From the NCBI GenBank assembly GCA_029246085.1, contig JAQWOB010000012.1, positions 1 through 33,320 of the forward strand: 33,320 bases of DNA. Direction: 5' to 3'. Made by a program: the position numbers and the translations under genes. Below, in pieces: positions 5,994 to 15,513 of the stretch (within the stretch, counting starts at the first letter, position 1; every line of letters begins with the position of its first letter). A model generated the notes under the pieces. It worked only from the letters and a program-made list of their open reading frames with translations. It did no database searches and was not told the origin of the DNA. The DNA comes from Gammaproteobacteria bacterium. Lineage in GTDB: Bacteria > Pseudomonadota > Gammaproteobacteria > GCA-002705445 > GCA-002716945.

Positions 5994-8399
5994 TTAAAAA
6001 TTTCCTCCTAGTTGGAAAATTACTGGTTGTGTGTCATCCCCTTCTTTTGAATTAATAGTACTTACAAATCCTACTGAAACAGCACCAATTGGTGTGAGTA
6101 CATTAAACTCTATGCCATAACTTCCTCTCAATTCATTGTAATCGAAGTTATTAACTTTCTCAAATACGTTTCCAACATCAACAAATAAAGTTGTTCGTAA
6201 TGCTCTCGTGTCCTCTCCTAAGAAAGGCGGCGGAGAAAATACCCAATTAAATTGGGCTACTGTCATAAAGTCACCACCAACTGCGTCACATTTTCTATAT
6301 TTACCTGGGATTGCTTTTGCTCTACATGAGTGAAATCCACTACCTACAAGCGTGCTTGGCGCATTATATGTCAATGGACCTAAACTAGAACCTTTGTACC
6401 CTCTAACTGTTCCATTACCACCAGCAAAGAATTTGTTGTAAAAAGGAAGAGATGTTGCACCATTAAGCCCGAAACCAGCTCCAACTGTTGTTTTAAGTTG
6501 AAAAACTGTTGGCCAATCAAAACCAAATGTTTTTAGTATATAATTTTTATTCGATTCTGTTCTGAAAGTTACTGATGCATGAGATGCTCCTGAAGCAGCT
6601 AGAAAAATATTACTATTTAATTGTGTTAGTACCCCTGTTTCTGCAAAAACTGTTCTATTCCTTGTATCAGTGACATAATTAGCCATAAGTTTTACACCCA
6701 GAGAACTAGTACCATGGTCAGCAAGATGATGAGTAACCACTTTTGGGGAAGCTATAGTTTGCGTAAACTCAGTCAAACTAATATCATATCCAATTCCAAA
6801 AGTAGATGTCTCCGAGACAGGTATATCATACGCAATTCCAACAGCAAAAGTATCCGAAAGATATGTTGATGTTGAAGTACCACTAACATCTGTCGCGCTA
6901 ATTGTCGAAGAAACAGTTCTGCTGACACCATCATATGTAAAATAAGGGTCTGTTAGTAAGAATTGCAATGATGTATTCACAGTGCTCTTTGAAGCTTTGA
7001 GGCCTACATTTTTTCCATAGCCAAGAAAATTATCTTGCTGTAAATTTATATCGAAAATAGCTCCATCCGTATCAGACCAGCCAGCACTAACTTTAAATTC
7101 ACCAGATTTACGTTCTTTAATTTCAAAAGTCACATCAACCATGTCACTAGAATTAGATACCTTGGTTTTTATAACCTTTACATCTTCTACAAACTTAAGT
7201 CTTTGAAGCCTTATTTTAGATCTTTCAATATGAAGATTACTATGAAGGGATGATTCAAATTGACGCAATTCTCTTCTATAAACTTCATCATTTGTATTAA
7301 TATTTCCCGTAATGTTAATTCTTCTAACAGTGCTTCTTTGTCCTGGATCTACTCTAAACTCAACATCAACAATTTTTGTTGCATCATCAATAATGGGCAA
7401 TGACAGGACTTCTGGAAAAGCAAAACCTTCATCCCCCAAAAGATATGCTAGTAGCTTTTCTGACTCCTGAATTTTTTGACGTGAAAATGTCTGCTTAGGA
7501 AGCATTACTTCCATTAAACTACTTTTAAGAATTTCTGGACTAACAACTGAGTTTCCATAAACTTTAATATCCCCAAACTCATATCTTTCTCCTTCATCAA
7601 TATTTATTGTAATAATAATGTCTTGATTATCATTAGATAGATTTACTTGATTTGATAAAATACGAAATCTTACATAGCCTCTATTTAAATAATAGTTTTC
7701 TATCTTACTTATATCAGATCTTAATACAGAACTGGAATAAGTATCTTTAGATGACCAAAACTCAAAGAAGTACTTGGTTCCTGACGACATCACACGGAGT
7801 ATTTCTTTCTTAGAAAAACTTTTATTTCCAATAATATTTATTTCTTTAATGGAAGAAGCGTCGCCTTCCTTAATAATTAACTCAATTGAAACCCTATTTC
7901 TCTCCAGCTTAGTTATTTTTGATGAGATATCAGCATTATATCTTCCTCTATCAAAATATAATCTTATGAGTTCTTGCTCAATTTTATCAAAAATATTTTT
8001 GTCGTATGGCATAGTGTTGGAAATATTAACATCCTCTAATGCTTTTAGAATATCCTCATCTTCAATAATATTATTATCAGTAATGATAATCTCTGAAATT
8101 ATTGGTTTTTCACTCACAGTTATAATCAGATCATTAAAATTTAATGAAACTGATATATCATCAAAATATTTAGTTTCATATAAATCTTTAATTATCTTTT
8201 TCACTAACTCTGGACTAAATCTATCGCCTTCCTCGACGTTTGAATAACTGAGAATAGTATTATCCGTAACCCTATTGTTGCCCTTAATAATTATATTAGA
8301 TATAACAGAGTTCTCTGCATTCTTATCTTCGGCATATACATGCACATTAGTGAATGAAACTAATACTATAAGTAATAAAGAATATATTCTGAGAAACAC
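5994..8399 (-). CDS. bamA: Outer-membrane protein assembly factor BamA
   Basis: BamA is the central beta-barrel of the BAM complex that folds outer-membrane proteins, including the LPS exporter. The 801-residue product has a signal peptide ending near VYA|ED, five POTRA domains (about 27-430) and a 16-strand barrel ending in Phe. The loop-6 VRGY motif is at 665-668. Two cysteines at about 692 and 704 sit in the same extracellular loop, recalling the C690-C700 disulfide of E. coli BamA. The start is GTG, fused to the rseP stop as TAGTG; this choice gives a proper signal peptide and no upstream ATG is better placed. Confidence 0.96.
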   Translation of the reverse strand: MFLRIYSLLLIVLVSFTNVHVYAEDKNAENSVISNIIIKGNNRVTDNTILSYSNVEEGDRFSPELVKKIIKDLYETKYFDDISVSLNFNDLIITVSEKPIISEIIITDNNIIEDEDILKALEDVNISNTMPYDKNIFDKIEQELIRLYFDRGRYNADISSKITKLERNRVSIELIIKEGDASSIKEINIIGNKSFSKKEILRVMSSGTKYFFEFWSSKDTYSSSVLRSDISKIENYYLNRGYVRFRILSNQVNLSNDNQDIIITINIDEGERYEFGDIKVYGNSVVSPEILKSSLMEVMLPKQTFSRQKIQESEKLLAYLLGDEGFAFPEVLSLPIIDDATKIVDVEFRVDPGQRSTVRRINITGNINTNDEVYRRELRQFESSLHSNLHIERSKIRLQRLKFVEDVKVIKTKVSNSSDMVDVTFEIKERKSGEFKVSAGWSDTDGAIFDINLQQDNFLGYGKNVGLKASKSTVNTSLQFLLTDPYFTYDGVSRTVSSTISATDVSGTSTSTYLSDTFAVGIAYDIPVSETSTFGIGYDISLTEFTQTIASPKVVTHHLADHGTSSLGVKLMANYVTDTRNRTVFAETGVLTQLNSNIFLAASGASHASVTFRTESNKNYILKTFGFDWPTVFQLKTTVGAGFGLNGATSLPFYNKFFAGGNGTVRGYKGSSLGPLTYNAPSTLVGSGFHSCRAKAIPGKYRKCDAVGGDFMTVAQFNWVFSPPPFLGEDTRALRTTLFVDVGNVFEKVNNFDYNELRGSYGIEFNVLTPIGAVSVGFVSTINSKEGDDTQPVIFQLGGNF

Positions 8400-9751
8400 T
8401 ATAATAGTCTCGCAAAGTCATTATAAAAAGCTATTATCATGATACCAAAAAGGATTAACATTCCAAATTGTTGGGCAATAAGTTGAAATTTTTCTGACAC
8501 AGCTTTTCCAGTTAATATCTCAAATATGTAATAAACTAAGTGTCCACCATCTAGTACTGGGATTGGAAGTAGATTAAGAACTCCTAGGCTAATACTTAAT
8601 ATCGCAAGCAAGTAAGAGAAATATACAAATCCCATTGATAATGATTTTCCAGAAAACTCAGCGATGCTCAATGGACCACTTATATTGTTCATATTGGCCT
8701 GGCCTGTAAATAATTCAAAAATCATTTTAAACGTAAGTATGGAATAATTATATGTTAAAAGTATAGATTTATATATTGATTCAAAAAATGGATACTTAAC
8801 AAGGACTCTGAAATCATTTAGCGCGTTTCTATCAGGAGATATACCAGCATAACCACCCTTATCGTCAGAAGATGCCTTCATAGCTGGGACAAGAATAATA
8901 TCTAATATTTTTTCAAAACGATTAACTTTGAGTTTCAAAATATTGTCTGGATTATTTTGAATAATAGTAACCAGCGAATCCCAATTCTTTATATTTTTAT
9001 CATTCACACTCAAAATCTGATCTCCAACATCAAGACCAGCTAAAGAGGCTGGAGAATTATTCTCAATAGTCCCGATTACAGACGGAATTTCTGGAGTTCT
9101 AGGGTTAAAGCCAAGATTGAGAATAATGTCTCCATCTTCTTGTAAAATGTCATCATCATAATTAATATTAATCGCACTTATACTGTTTTTATAATCTTTA
9201 ACAAGCACATCTAATCTTGTTTTATTTACTACGGCATTCAATATTTCAACTCTGACATCCTGCCATCTTTGGGTTGCAATACCATTTACTTCAATAATTT
9301 CATGGAATGACTTATTTTGAGCCTGGGATAAATTATGACCTTCAATTGATGTAACAAATGGTTTCATTCCAGTAATTCCAGAAAAATGGACCACAGTAAA
9401 AAAAATGACAGCTAAAATTAAATTAAAAACAGGCCCAGCTGCAACTATTAAAAATTTCTTATAAACAGACTGTTTGTCAAAACAATAAACATAATCATCT
9501 TTATCCTTTTCAGGGTCTAACTCTGAAGACTCGAGCATTTTTACATAACCACCTAAAGGAACTAGTCCAATAGAATACTCCGTCCCTTCATTACTGAACT
9601 GTTTCTTAAATAGTGTTTTTCCAAAGCCAATACTAAAATTGAGTACTTTGACATTGAATAATCTAGCTATATAAAAATGACCAAATTCATGGAATGTGAC
9701 TAATATTCCAATTGCAATAAAAAAACCAAGGATACTCTGTATTATTTCCAT
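8399..9751 (-). CDS. rseP: Site-2 intramembrane zinc metalloprotease RseP
   Basis: RseP cuts anti-sigma factor RseA inside the membrane during the envelope stress response and clears remnant signal peptides. The 450 residues equal the E. coli length. HEFGH at 21-25 supplies two zinc ligands and the catalytic Glu; the third ligand is Asp401 in NLLPIPVLDG. Two PDZ domains occupy roughly 115-290, the second seen in SPASLAGLDVGDQILSVN. Four membrane segments are placed as usual: N-terminus, about 95-115, about 375-400 and the C-terminus. It overlaps dxr by 10 bp and bamA by one base. No rseA or rpoE is in this window, so its stress-response substrate cannot be inferred here. Confidence 0.96.
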   Translation of the reverse strand: MEIIQSILGFFIAIGILVTFHEFGHFYIARLFNVKVLNFSIGFGKTLFKKQFSNEGTEYSIGLVPLGGYVKMLESSELDPEKDKDDYVYCFDKQSVYKKFLIVAAGPVFNLILAVIFFTVVHFSGITGMKPFVTSIEGHNLSQAQNKSFHEIIEVNGIATQRWQDVRVEILNAVVNKTRLDVLVKDYKNSISAININYDDDILQEDGDIILNLGFNPRTPEIPSVIGTIENNSPASLAGLDVGDQILSVNDKNIKNWDSLVTIIQNNPDNILKLKVNRFEKILDIILVPAMKASSDDKGGYAGISPDRNALNDFRVLVKYPFFESIYKSILLTYNYSILTFKMIFELFTGQANMNNISGPLSIAEFSGKSLSMGFVYFSYLLAILSISLGVLNLLPIPVLDGGHLVYYIFEILTGKAVSEKFQLIAQQFGMLILFGIMIIAFYNDFARLL

Positions 9752-10935
9752 GTTGTATTTATATAGTTAGTTATATAGTCCCTTGTAAGTTGATCACATT
9801 CTAATATAGATTTAAGAGTATTACTCTTATTGATTGGCATATTCTTTAATGCTTTGTCAATTATAACTGGTATATCAATAAATTTAATCTTATTTTCAAG
9901 AAATTTTGAAACTGCTATTTCATTAGCTGCGTTTAAGATAGTAGGAGCATTATAACCAATATTCAGAGCCCTCATGCATAAATCTAAGCATTTAAATTGA
10001 TTTGGTTTAACCTCATGAAACGAGAGTTTATTTATTTTAAATTTTTTTAATGAATTAACTTTTAGTTTATGTCTGTCAGGCCATGACAAGGCATAGCTAA
10101 TAGCAACCCTCATATCATGTGCGCTCATATGTGAAATTACTGATCCATCTGTAAATGTAATTAACGCATGAACAATGCTTTCAGGATGAATAAGAACATT
10201 GATTTGATTAGGCTTTAAATCAAATAATATCGCAGCCTCAATAATTTCCAAACCCTTATTCATCATAGATGCAGAATCTACGGAGATTTTTTTACCCATT
10301 TTCCATGTAGGGTGATTAACTGCTTCTTTTGGAGTAACTTTTGACAGTTTATTCTTTGAATAGTTTAAAAATGGTCCTCCGGAAGCTGTTAAAGTAACCA
10401 TGTCTACATCTTTAGAAATTGTTTTTCTGACTGAATTATTATAATTAATACCAAATGAAGATAAAATTTGCAGAATAGCATTGTGCTCACTATCTACTGG
10501 AATCAAAATAGCACCACTTTTATGGGCAGCGGTCATCAAAAGCTTGCCCGACATAATCAAGGACTCTTTATTAGCTAAAAGTATTTTCTTTCCAGATTTT
10601 GCTGCATCATAAGTTGGTTTCAGGGCAGCAGCTCCAACTATTGCCGATAACACACATTTGCATTGTTTATGAGTACTTATAAATGATAAGTTTTTTTCAC
10701 CAAACAATATTTTAGTTTTTATTTTATTTTTATTACAAAATTCTATAAGCTTCAATGCGTTAGATTTATCAGATATGACAGCATACTTTGGATTAAAATC
10801 TCTGATTTGTTGAAATAAAAGATTAATATTTTTATTCGCACTAAGTGCAAATACTTTATTTTGCTTACCTACACTTTTCAGAACTGATAATGTATTTTTT
10901 CCAATTGTCCCTGTTGAGCCTAAAATAGTAATCAT
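9742..10935 (-). CDS. dxr: 1-deoxy-D-xylulose 5-phosphate reductoisomerase
   Basis: Dxr converts DXP to methylerythritol 4-phosphate with NADPH, the first committed step of the MEP isoprenoid pathway; it feeds UppS two genes upstream. I use the ATG at 10935 rather than an in-frame ATG five codons earlier. This gives MITILGSTGTIG, matching the family N-terminus and a 397-residue length (398 in E. coli), and makes the same TAATG junction with cdsA that recurs in this operon. NADPH site GSTGTIG at 6-12; metal ligands D148 and E150 in PVDSEHNAI and E230 in MNKGLE; the HPTWKMG flexible loop near 208-214. Confidence 0.95.
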   Translation of the reverse strand: MITILGSTGTIGKNTLSVLKSVGKQNKVFALSANKNINLLFQQIRDFNPKYAVISDKSNALKLIEFCNKNKIKTKILFGEKNLSFISTHKQCKCVLSAIVGAAALKPTYDAAKSGKKILLANKESLIMSGKLLMTAAHKSGAILIPVDSEHNAILQILSSFGINYNNSVRKTISKDVDMVTLTASGGPFLNYSKNKLSKVTPKEAVNHPTWKMGKKISVDSASMMNKGLEIIEAAILFDLKPNQINVLIHPESIVHALITFTDGSVISHMSAHDMRVAISYALSWPDRHKLKVNSLKKFKINKLSFHEVKPNQFKCLDLCMRALNIGYNAPTILNAANEIAVSKFLENKIKFIDIPVIIDKALKNMPINKSNTLKSILECDQLTRDYITNYINTTWK

Positions 10936-11780
10936 TATAAGAATAACCAAATATGTAGAATAGAAATTGTAGGGAGATAACTGTCAAGTCTATCTAAAAT
11001 ACCACCATGGCCTGGCAAAATATTTCCTGAGTCTTTAACATTATGAAATCTTTTATAAACACTCACTGACAAATCTCCAACTGTACAAAATATGCAACAT
11101 AATAACATAAAAATAACATCACTAATTAGTATAGGTATGGAAAAAACAAAATTAAATAATATAAAAAATATTATTAATGGAATAATCAATGAACCAATAA
11201 AGCCTTCTACTGTCTTTTTCGGACTAATTGATGGACATAAACTATTTTTACCTATAGTTTTGCCAACAAAGTATCCGGATATATCTGTCAATGAAACAAT
11301 GCTAATTAAAAATAAATAATATTTATTTACATCTGATAGCTCAGAATGTGAAAATAATAAATAGCTATATTCTAAAATCTCTATGTTACTAGTACTGCCA
11401 AGTGAGATAAATAGAAACCATGTTATTACTATGAATACCAATCCTACAATACTAGAGCTTATACTTAAAAATTTTTTGTATATATTGAGCTTTAATAATA
11501 AATCTAAACACATCATTAACCATAAAAATATTGAAAAATATGTAAATATCAGAACAATTGAATGTGTGTGATACCTCAATAAAAGAATCATAATAAGTAT
11601 AGCTAATAATAAGAAGAAATATATATTTAGCATGGAATTATTCTGAATAGCCAACCATTCATAATATCCATATATCGCTATTATAGAAAATAATATTCCT
11701 ATAATAAATCCATTACCCAAAAGAAGCAGGAGTAAAAAAAAAGAAGCTAAGCCAATTCCAGTAAAAATTCTATTTAACAT
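10935..11780 (-). CDS. cdsA: Phosphatidate cytidylyltransferase (CDP-diglyceride synthase)
   Basis: CdsA makes CDP-diacylglycerol from phosphatidic acid and CTP in the inner membrane, the branch point for all phospholipids. The 281-residue protein is almost entirely hydrophobic, with about eight membrane segments. The PROSITE-type CDS signature is intact in its C-terminal third: SVYKRFHNVKDSGNILPGHG followed by GILDRLDS. Length matches E. coli CdsA (285). It overlaps uppS by 11 bp at its start and dxr by one base at its end, so translation is likely coupled in series. Confidence 0.94.
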   Translation of the reverse strand: MLNRIFTGIGLASFFLLLLLLGNGFIIGILFSIIAIYGYYEWLAIQNNSMLNIYFFLLLAILIMILLLRYHTHSIVLIFTYFSIFLWLMMCLDLLLKLNIYKKFLSISSSIVGLVFIVITWFLFISLGSTSNIEILEYSYLLFSHSELSDVNKYYLFLISIVSLTDISGYFVGKTIGKNSLCPSISPKKTVEGFIGSLIIPLIIFFILFNFVFSIPILISDVIFMLLCCIFCTVGDLSVSVYKRFHNVKDSGNILPGHGGILDRLDSYLPTISILHIWLFL

Positions 11781-12504
11781 ATTTTTTAACTATACGATTA
11801 GAAGTCTTTAATGAACCAAAACGTCTAGTTCTTTTTTGATAATATCCAATAGCAGCATCTAATTCTTTTTCATTAAAATCAGGCCATAGGCAATCTGTAA
11901 AATATAACTCAGAATATGCATGTTGCCATAGCATAAAATTACTCAATCTTTGTTCGCCAGCTGTTCTAATTAATAGGTCTGGGCTATCGCCTTGCAAGGA
12001 TAGATATTTTTCAAAATCTACCTCACTAATTTTCTTATTTTTAGATGCAAAATCAATATCGTTTAACATACTATTTATAGCATTAACAATATCCCACTTT
12101 CCACCATAGTTCATGGCAAAATTTAATTTCAAACCAGTATTATCTCTTGTCATATTTTCTGCTTGACTGATATTTTTTAAAAGCTTAGAAGAAAATAATT
12201 CTAGATTTCCGATAAATTTAATCCTGACATTATTTGAATGTAAATCATCAATATATTTAGCAATTGAGTCTTCAAATAACTTTAGCAAAAACTGAACTTC
12301 ATATTCAGGTCTATTCCAATTTTCGCTGCTAAATGCAAATAACGATAATTGCGATATTTGTCTAAGCGAACAAGCTGAAACAATTTTATTGATAGCATTT
12401 ATGCCCTCTTTATGACCAAAAGCCCTGGGCATATTTCTTTGATTTGCCCATCTTCCATTTCCGTCCATTATCACAGAGATGTGAGAAATTATTTTGTTAG
12501 ACAT
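11770..12504 (-). CDS. uppS: Undecaprenyl diphosphate synthase
   Basis: UppS adds eight isopentenyl units to farnesyl diphosphate, making the C55 lipid carrier for peptidoglycan and surface polysaccharides. The 244-residue cis-prenyltransferase has HISVIMDGNGRWA at its start, with catalytic Asp14 (E. coli D26), AFGHKEG, FAFSSENWNRP, LIRTAGEQRLSNFMLWQ and the ELYFTDCLWPDF segment, all family blocks in the right order. It starts 2 bp after the frr stop. Confidence 0.96.
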   Translation of the reverse strand: MSNKIISHISVIMDGNGRWANQRNMPRAFGHKEGINAINKIVSACSLRQISQLSLFAFSSENWNRPEYEVQFLLKLFEDSIAKYIDDLHSNNVRIKFIGNLELFSSKLLKNISQAENMTRDNTGLKLNFAMNYGGKWDIVNAINSMLNDIDFASKNKKISEVDFEKYLSLQGDSPDLLIRTAGEQRLSNFMLWQHAYSELYFTDCLWPDFNEKELDAAIGYYQKRTRRFGSLKTSNRIVKKYVK

Positions 12505-12506
12505 GA

Positions 12507-13064
12507 CTATACTTCACTTATTTCTAAGATTTTTTTATCTACAATTTCCTCGGACATTTTTATGTATTTATCAGTAATTTCTTGAATCTCAATAATATAA
12601 TCACGCTCAAAATCTTTAGATATCTTTTTATCTTTTTCAAGATTACTAACACTAGTATTTACATTCCTTCTTACATTTCTTAAAGAGACTTTCGTATTTT
12701 CACCCTCTTTTTTAAGAACCTTAATCAATTCATTTCTCCTTTCCTGGGTAAGAGGTGGTATTTTAATATGAATTATCATTCCATTGATAACAGGTGATAA
12801 TCCTAGATTCGAATTCAGAATTGCTTTTTCAATAGCTTTAATGGCTGTTTTATCCCAAACATTCAAGCTAATTGTAGATGCGTCAGTAATTGTTATGTTG
12901 GCCAGCTGCTTAAGTGGAGTTTTAGCATCAAAATAATCAGCTTCAATTTGATCTAGCATACCTGGATTAGGTCTTCCCGCTCTTATTTGCCCACACGCAT
13001 TATTTAAAGCTTCAATTGCTTTAGCCATACTAATTTCTGCATCTTTCTTAATATCGTCAATCAT
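12507..13064 (-). CDS. frr: Ribosome recycling factor
   Basis: RRF, with EF-G, splits the post-termination ribosome. At 185 residues it has exactly the E. coli length. The tRNA-like triple-helix bundle is recognisable from QIRAGRPNPGMLDQI near residue 26-40, the LKQLANITI turn into domain II, and the long C-terminal helices from KVSLRNVRRNVN onward. It follows pyrH by 2 bp in the widely conserved rpsB-tsf-pyrH-frr order. Confidence 0.97.
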   Translation of the reverse strand: MIDDIKKDAEISMAKAIEALNNACGQIRAGRPNPGMLDQIEADYFDAKTPLKQLANITITDASTISLNVWDKTAIKAIEKAILNSNLGLSPVINGMIIHIKIPPLTQERRNELIKVLKKEGENTKVSLRNVRRNVNTSVSNLEKDKKISKDFERDYIIEIQEITDKYIKMSEEIVDKKILEISEV

Positions 13065-13066
13065 AG

Positions 13067-13780
13067 TTAACCTATTTTAGTTCCTATCTTATCACTTAAT
13101 ATAGCTTTTTTTAAGTTACCTTTTTTAAGTATATTAAATACTTTTAAAGGCATACTATTTTCTTTACACATCACTACAGCGGTAGCATCCATTACTTCTA
13201 AGTTTTTTTTAAGGATGTCTGAATATGAAATAGATTTATATAAGACTGCGTCTGAATATTTGGCTGGATCTTTATCATATATTCCATCAACCTTTGTTCC
13301 TTTTAGCATAATCTGAGCATTTAATTCAATTGCGCGTAAGCTTGCTGCGGAGTCAGTGGTGAAATAAGGGTTACCAGTACCTGCGGCAAGAATAATTATT
13401 CTACCTTTTTCTAAGTGTCGTTCTGCTTTACGTTTAATGTATTTCTCGCAAACAGCGTCTATTGCAATGGATGACATTACACGACAATCAATATTTAACT
13501 GCTCAATAGAACTTTGTAAAGCAAGAGAGTTTATGACTGTTGCAAGCATACCCATATGGTCAGCTGTTACACGTTGAATCCCTATTTTTTCTAAATTACT
13601 GCCTCTAAAGAAGTTGCCGCCGCCTATAACTATAATAAGCTCGATTTTTTGTTTTTGTATTTGTGATAATTGAGATGCAAATTCTTTAATGATAGTATCA
13701 TCGATACCATATTTCTTGCTACCAATCAAAGCCTCTCCGCTAAGTTTAAGTAGTACCCGTTTATATTTGGGAGCAGCCAT
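13067..13780 (-). CDS. pyrH: Uridylate kinase (UMP kinase)
   Basis: PyrH phosphorylates UMP to UDP; UDP-sugars for the neighbouring lpx genes ultimately derive from this pool. The 237-residue amino-acid-kinase-fold protein shows the N-terminal LLKLSGEAL phosphate loop, IVIGGGNFFRG, the GTGNPYFTTDSAASLRA UMP/ATP region and VMDATAVVMC near the C-terminus. Length agrees with E. coli (241). It lies 8 bp after tsf, leaving no room for the promoter or terminator that some relatives have at this junction. Confidence 0.97.
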   Translation of the reverse strand: MAAPKYKRVLLKLSGEALIGSKKYGIDDTIIKEFASQLSQIQKQKIELIIVIGGGNFFRGSNLEKIGIQRVTADHMGMLATVINSLALQSSIEQLNIDCRVMSSIAIDAVCEKYIKRKAERHLEKGRIIILAAGTGNPYFTTDSAASLRAIELNAQIMLKGTKVDGIYDKDPAKYSDAVLYKSISYSDILKKNLEVMDATAVVMCKENSMPLKVFNILKKGNLKKAILSDKIGTKIG

Positions 13781-13788
13781 TCTTTTGA

Positions 13789-14655
13789 TTATTTAATTTG
13801 ACTGTATACTTCATCAGCAAAATCTTCTTGCTTCTTCTCTATACCTTCGCCAAGCTGATAACGCTCATAAGAAATTATTTCATTATCTTTGATAATTTTT
13901 TTAAGACTTAATGAACTATCTTTAATATAGGGTTGGTTTAATAAAGTATTATCTGATATAAATTTTTTAACCTTCCCATCCATAATATTTCTTTTAATAT
14001 CATCTTTTTTATCAATCTTATCTAATTCAGCTTTATAAACATCTTTTTCATTTTCTAATAATTTTTCATCTAAAGATTTCTCATCTAACCCTAAAGGATT
14101 AGAAGCAACTATTTGCATGCAAATATCTTTTGAAAGTTGCTCATCTTCTTTTGCAAGAGTTACGATAGCCCCAATCTTATTATTATGAGTATATCCAGTC
14201 ACAAATTTTTCTAAATTATCTATGCAATGAAATCTACGTATTTGAATATTTTCCCCAAGCTTTGTCACATAATTTTTTCTCAATTCTTCGAGACTATTTT
14301 TAACTGCATCATCACTGGAATCCATTAGTGTTACTAAAGAATTATGCGGACTGGAAATTATTATTTCACACGTTTGATTTACATATGATAAAAAATCATC
14401 ACCCCTAGCAACAAAATCTGTCTCAGAGTTTATTTCAATTAATAATGATTTTGATGAATTTGATTTAAAATAAACAACGCCTTCTGCTGCAATCCTGGCT
14501 GATTTTTTATCAGCTTTAATGCCTTCTTCAGATCTCATAAGCTTTATTGCATCATCTAAAATATTATCTGCTCTGACCAAATATTTTTTACAATCAAGGA
14601 TACCTGCACCCGTTATATCCCTCAGCTGTTTTAATAGTTCAAGATCTAATGACAT
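13789..14655 (-). CDS. tsf: Elongation factor Ts
   Basis: EF-Ts exchanges GDP for GTP on EF-Tu. The 288-residue product has the N-terminal UBA-like module (LRDITGAGILDCKKYL near 11-26) and the TDFVARGDDF segment (about 79-88) whose Asp and Phe wedge into the EF-Tu nucleotide site; the two core subdomains and coiled coil follow. The ATG is the base next to the rpsB stop, so the two genes abut with no spacer. Confidence 0.96.
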   Translation of the reverse strand: MSLDLELLKQLRDITGAGILDCKKYLVRADNILDDAIKLMRSEEGIKADKKSARIAAEGVVYFKSNSSKSLLIEINSETDFVARGDDFLSYVNQTCEIIISSPHNSLVTLMDSSDDAVKNSLEELRKNYVTKLGENIQIRRFHCIDNLEKFVTGYTHNNKIGAIVTLAKEDEQLSKDICMQIVASNPLGLDEKSLDEKLLENEKDVYKAELDKIDKKDDIKRNIMDGKVKKFISDNTLLNQPYIKDSSLSLKKIIKDNEIISYERYQLGEGIEKKQEDFADEVYSQIK

Positions 14656-15513
14656 TTAAACCTCTTTTTTATCTATTGTAGAATTATCTTCTATTACTTT
14701 CTCTTCAGTCTCATCAGCTGATTTAACTAACTCATCATTTGCATCAATGACTTGTTTTTTCTTAAAAGTTTTTGCTGCTGATTTGATGGGCTTTTTTTCA
14801 CCATCTTGAGCAGATGGAGCTGGTTTAATAAATTTAGATTTAGTATTTATTATTGTAGTGGAAATTGCATTTAAGAATAAATCTATCGATGACATTGAGT
14901 CATCATTTCCAGGAATCATATAGTCAACTCCTTCAAAAGAATTATTACTATCTACCAATGCTATTACGGGTATATGTAATTTATTAGCTTCCTCTATTGC
15001 TATTTTTTCATACCTTGTGTCTATTACAAATAATGCATCAGGACGTTTGTCTAAGTTCTTGATACCAGAAAGGTTCTTCTCTAATTTCGCAATATGTTTT
15101 TTAATATTCAGGGACTCTTTTTTTGTTAACCCATTTAAAGTAGCTAAGTCTAAAGAAACCTTTAGGGCATCTAACTTTGCAATAGATTTTTTTATAGTAT
15201 CAAAGTTTGTCAGCATTCCACCCAGCCATCTATTGCTCACATATGGCATCTTAGCTTCAACCGCATGCTTAACTATTAATTCTCTAGCCGCTCTTTTAGT
15301 ACCTACAAAAAGAATTTTTGAATTATTCTTAGTTAATTTCTCAACAAAAGCAATTGCAGCATTAAAGTGAGTTAAACTTTGTTCTAAATTGATGATGTGT
15401 AATTTTTTGTATGTTGTGTAAATATAGGGGCGCATCTTAGGATTCCAGTATTTAGATTGATGGCCAAAATGCACGCCCGCATTGATCATTTCTTTGATAG
15501 ATAAATTAGCCAC
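14656..15513 (-). CDS. rpsB: 30S ribosomal protein S2 with a long charged C-terminal tail
   Basis: S2 binds the back of the 30S subunit. MANLSIKEMINAGVHFGHQ, NRWLGGMLTNF, the coiled-coil arm (about 105-155), RPDALFVIDTR and IPGNDDSMSSI are all typical. The conserved protein ends near residue 228; about 57 further residues follow, first Lys-rich and then Asp/Glu-rich. E. coli S2 has 241 residues in total, so this tail is a lineage extension. The start is GTG, with AGGAG about 11 nt upstream. It heads the 13-gene unit reaching lpxA. S2 represses its own leader in other proteobacteria; a small inverted repeat in the leader here could take part. Confidence 0.96.
   Translation of the reverse strand: MANLSIKEMINAGVHFGHQSKYWNPKMRPYIYTTYKKLHIINLEQSLTHFNAAIAFVEKLTKNNSKILFVGTKRAARELIVKHAVEAKMPYVSNRWLGGMLTNFDTIKKSIAKLDALKVSLDLATLNGLTKKESLNIKKHIAKLEKNLSGIKNLDKRPDALFVIDTRYEKIAIEEANKLHIPVIALVDSNNSFEGVDYMIPGNDDSMSSIDLFLNAISTTIINTKSKFIKPAPSAQDGEKKPIKSAAKTFKKKQVIDANDELVKSADETEEKVIEDNSTIDKKEV

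Noticed and set aside
7774-8247. 157-codon plus-strand frame inside bamA
   Set aside because: It is antisense to the POTRA region of a clear bamA, has no recognisable family and reflects low GC on the complementary strand.
10936-10950. Upstream ATG adding five residues to Dxr
   Set aside because: The internal ATG gives the family N-terminus and usual length and forms the same TAATG junction seen elsewhere in the operon.
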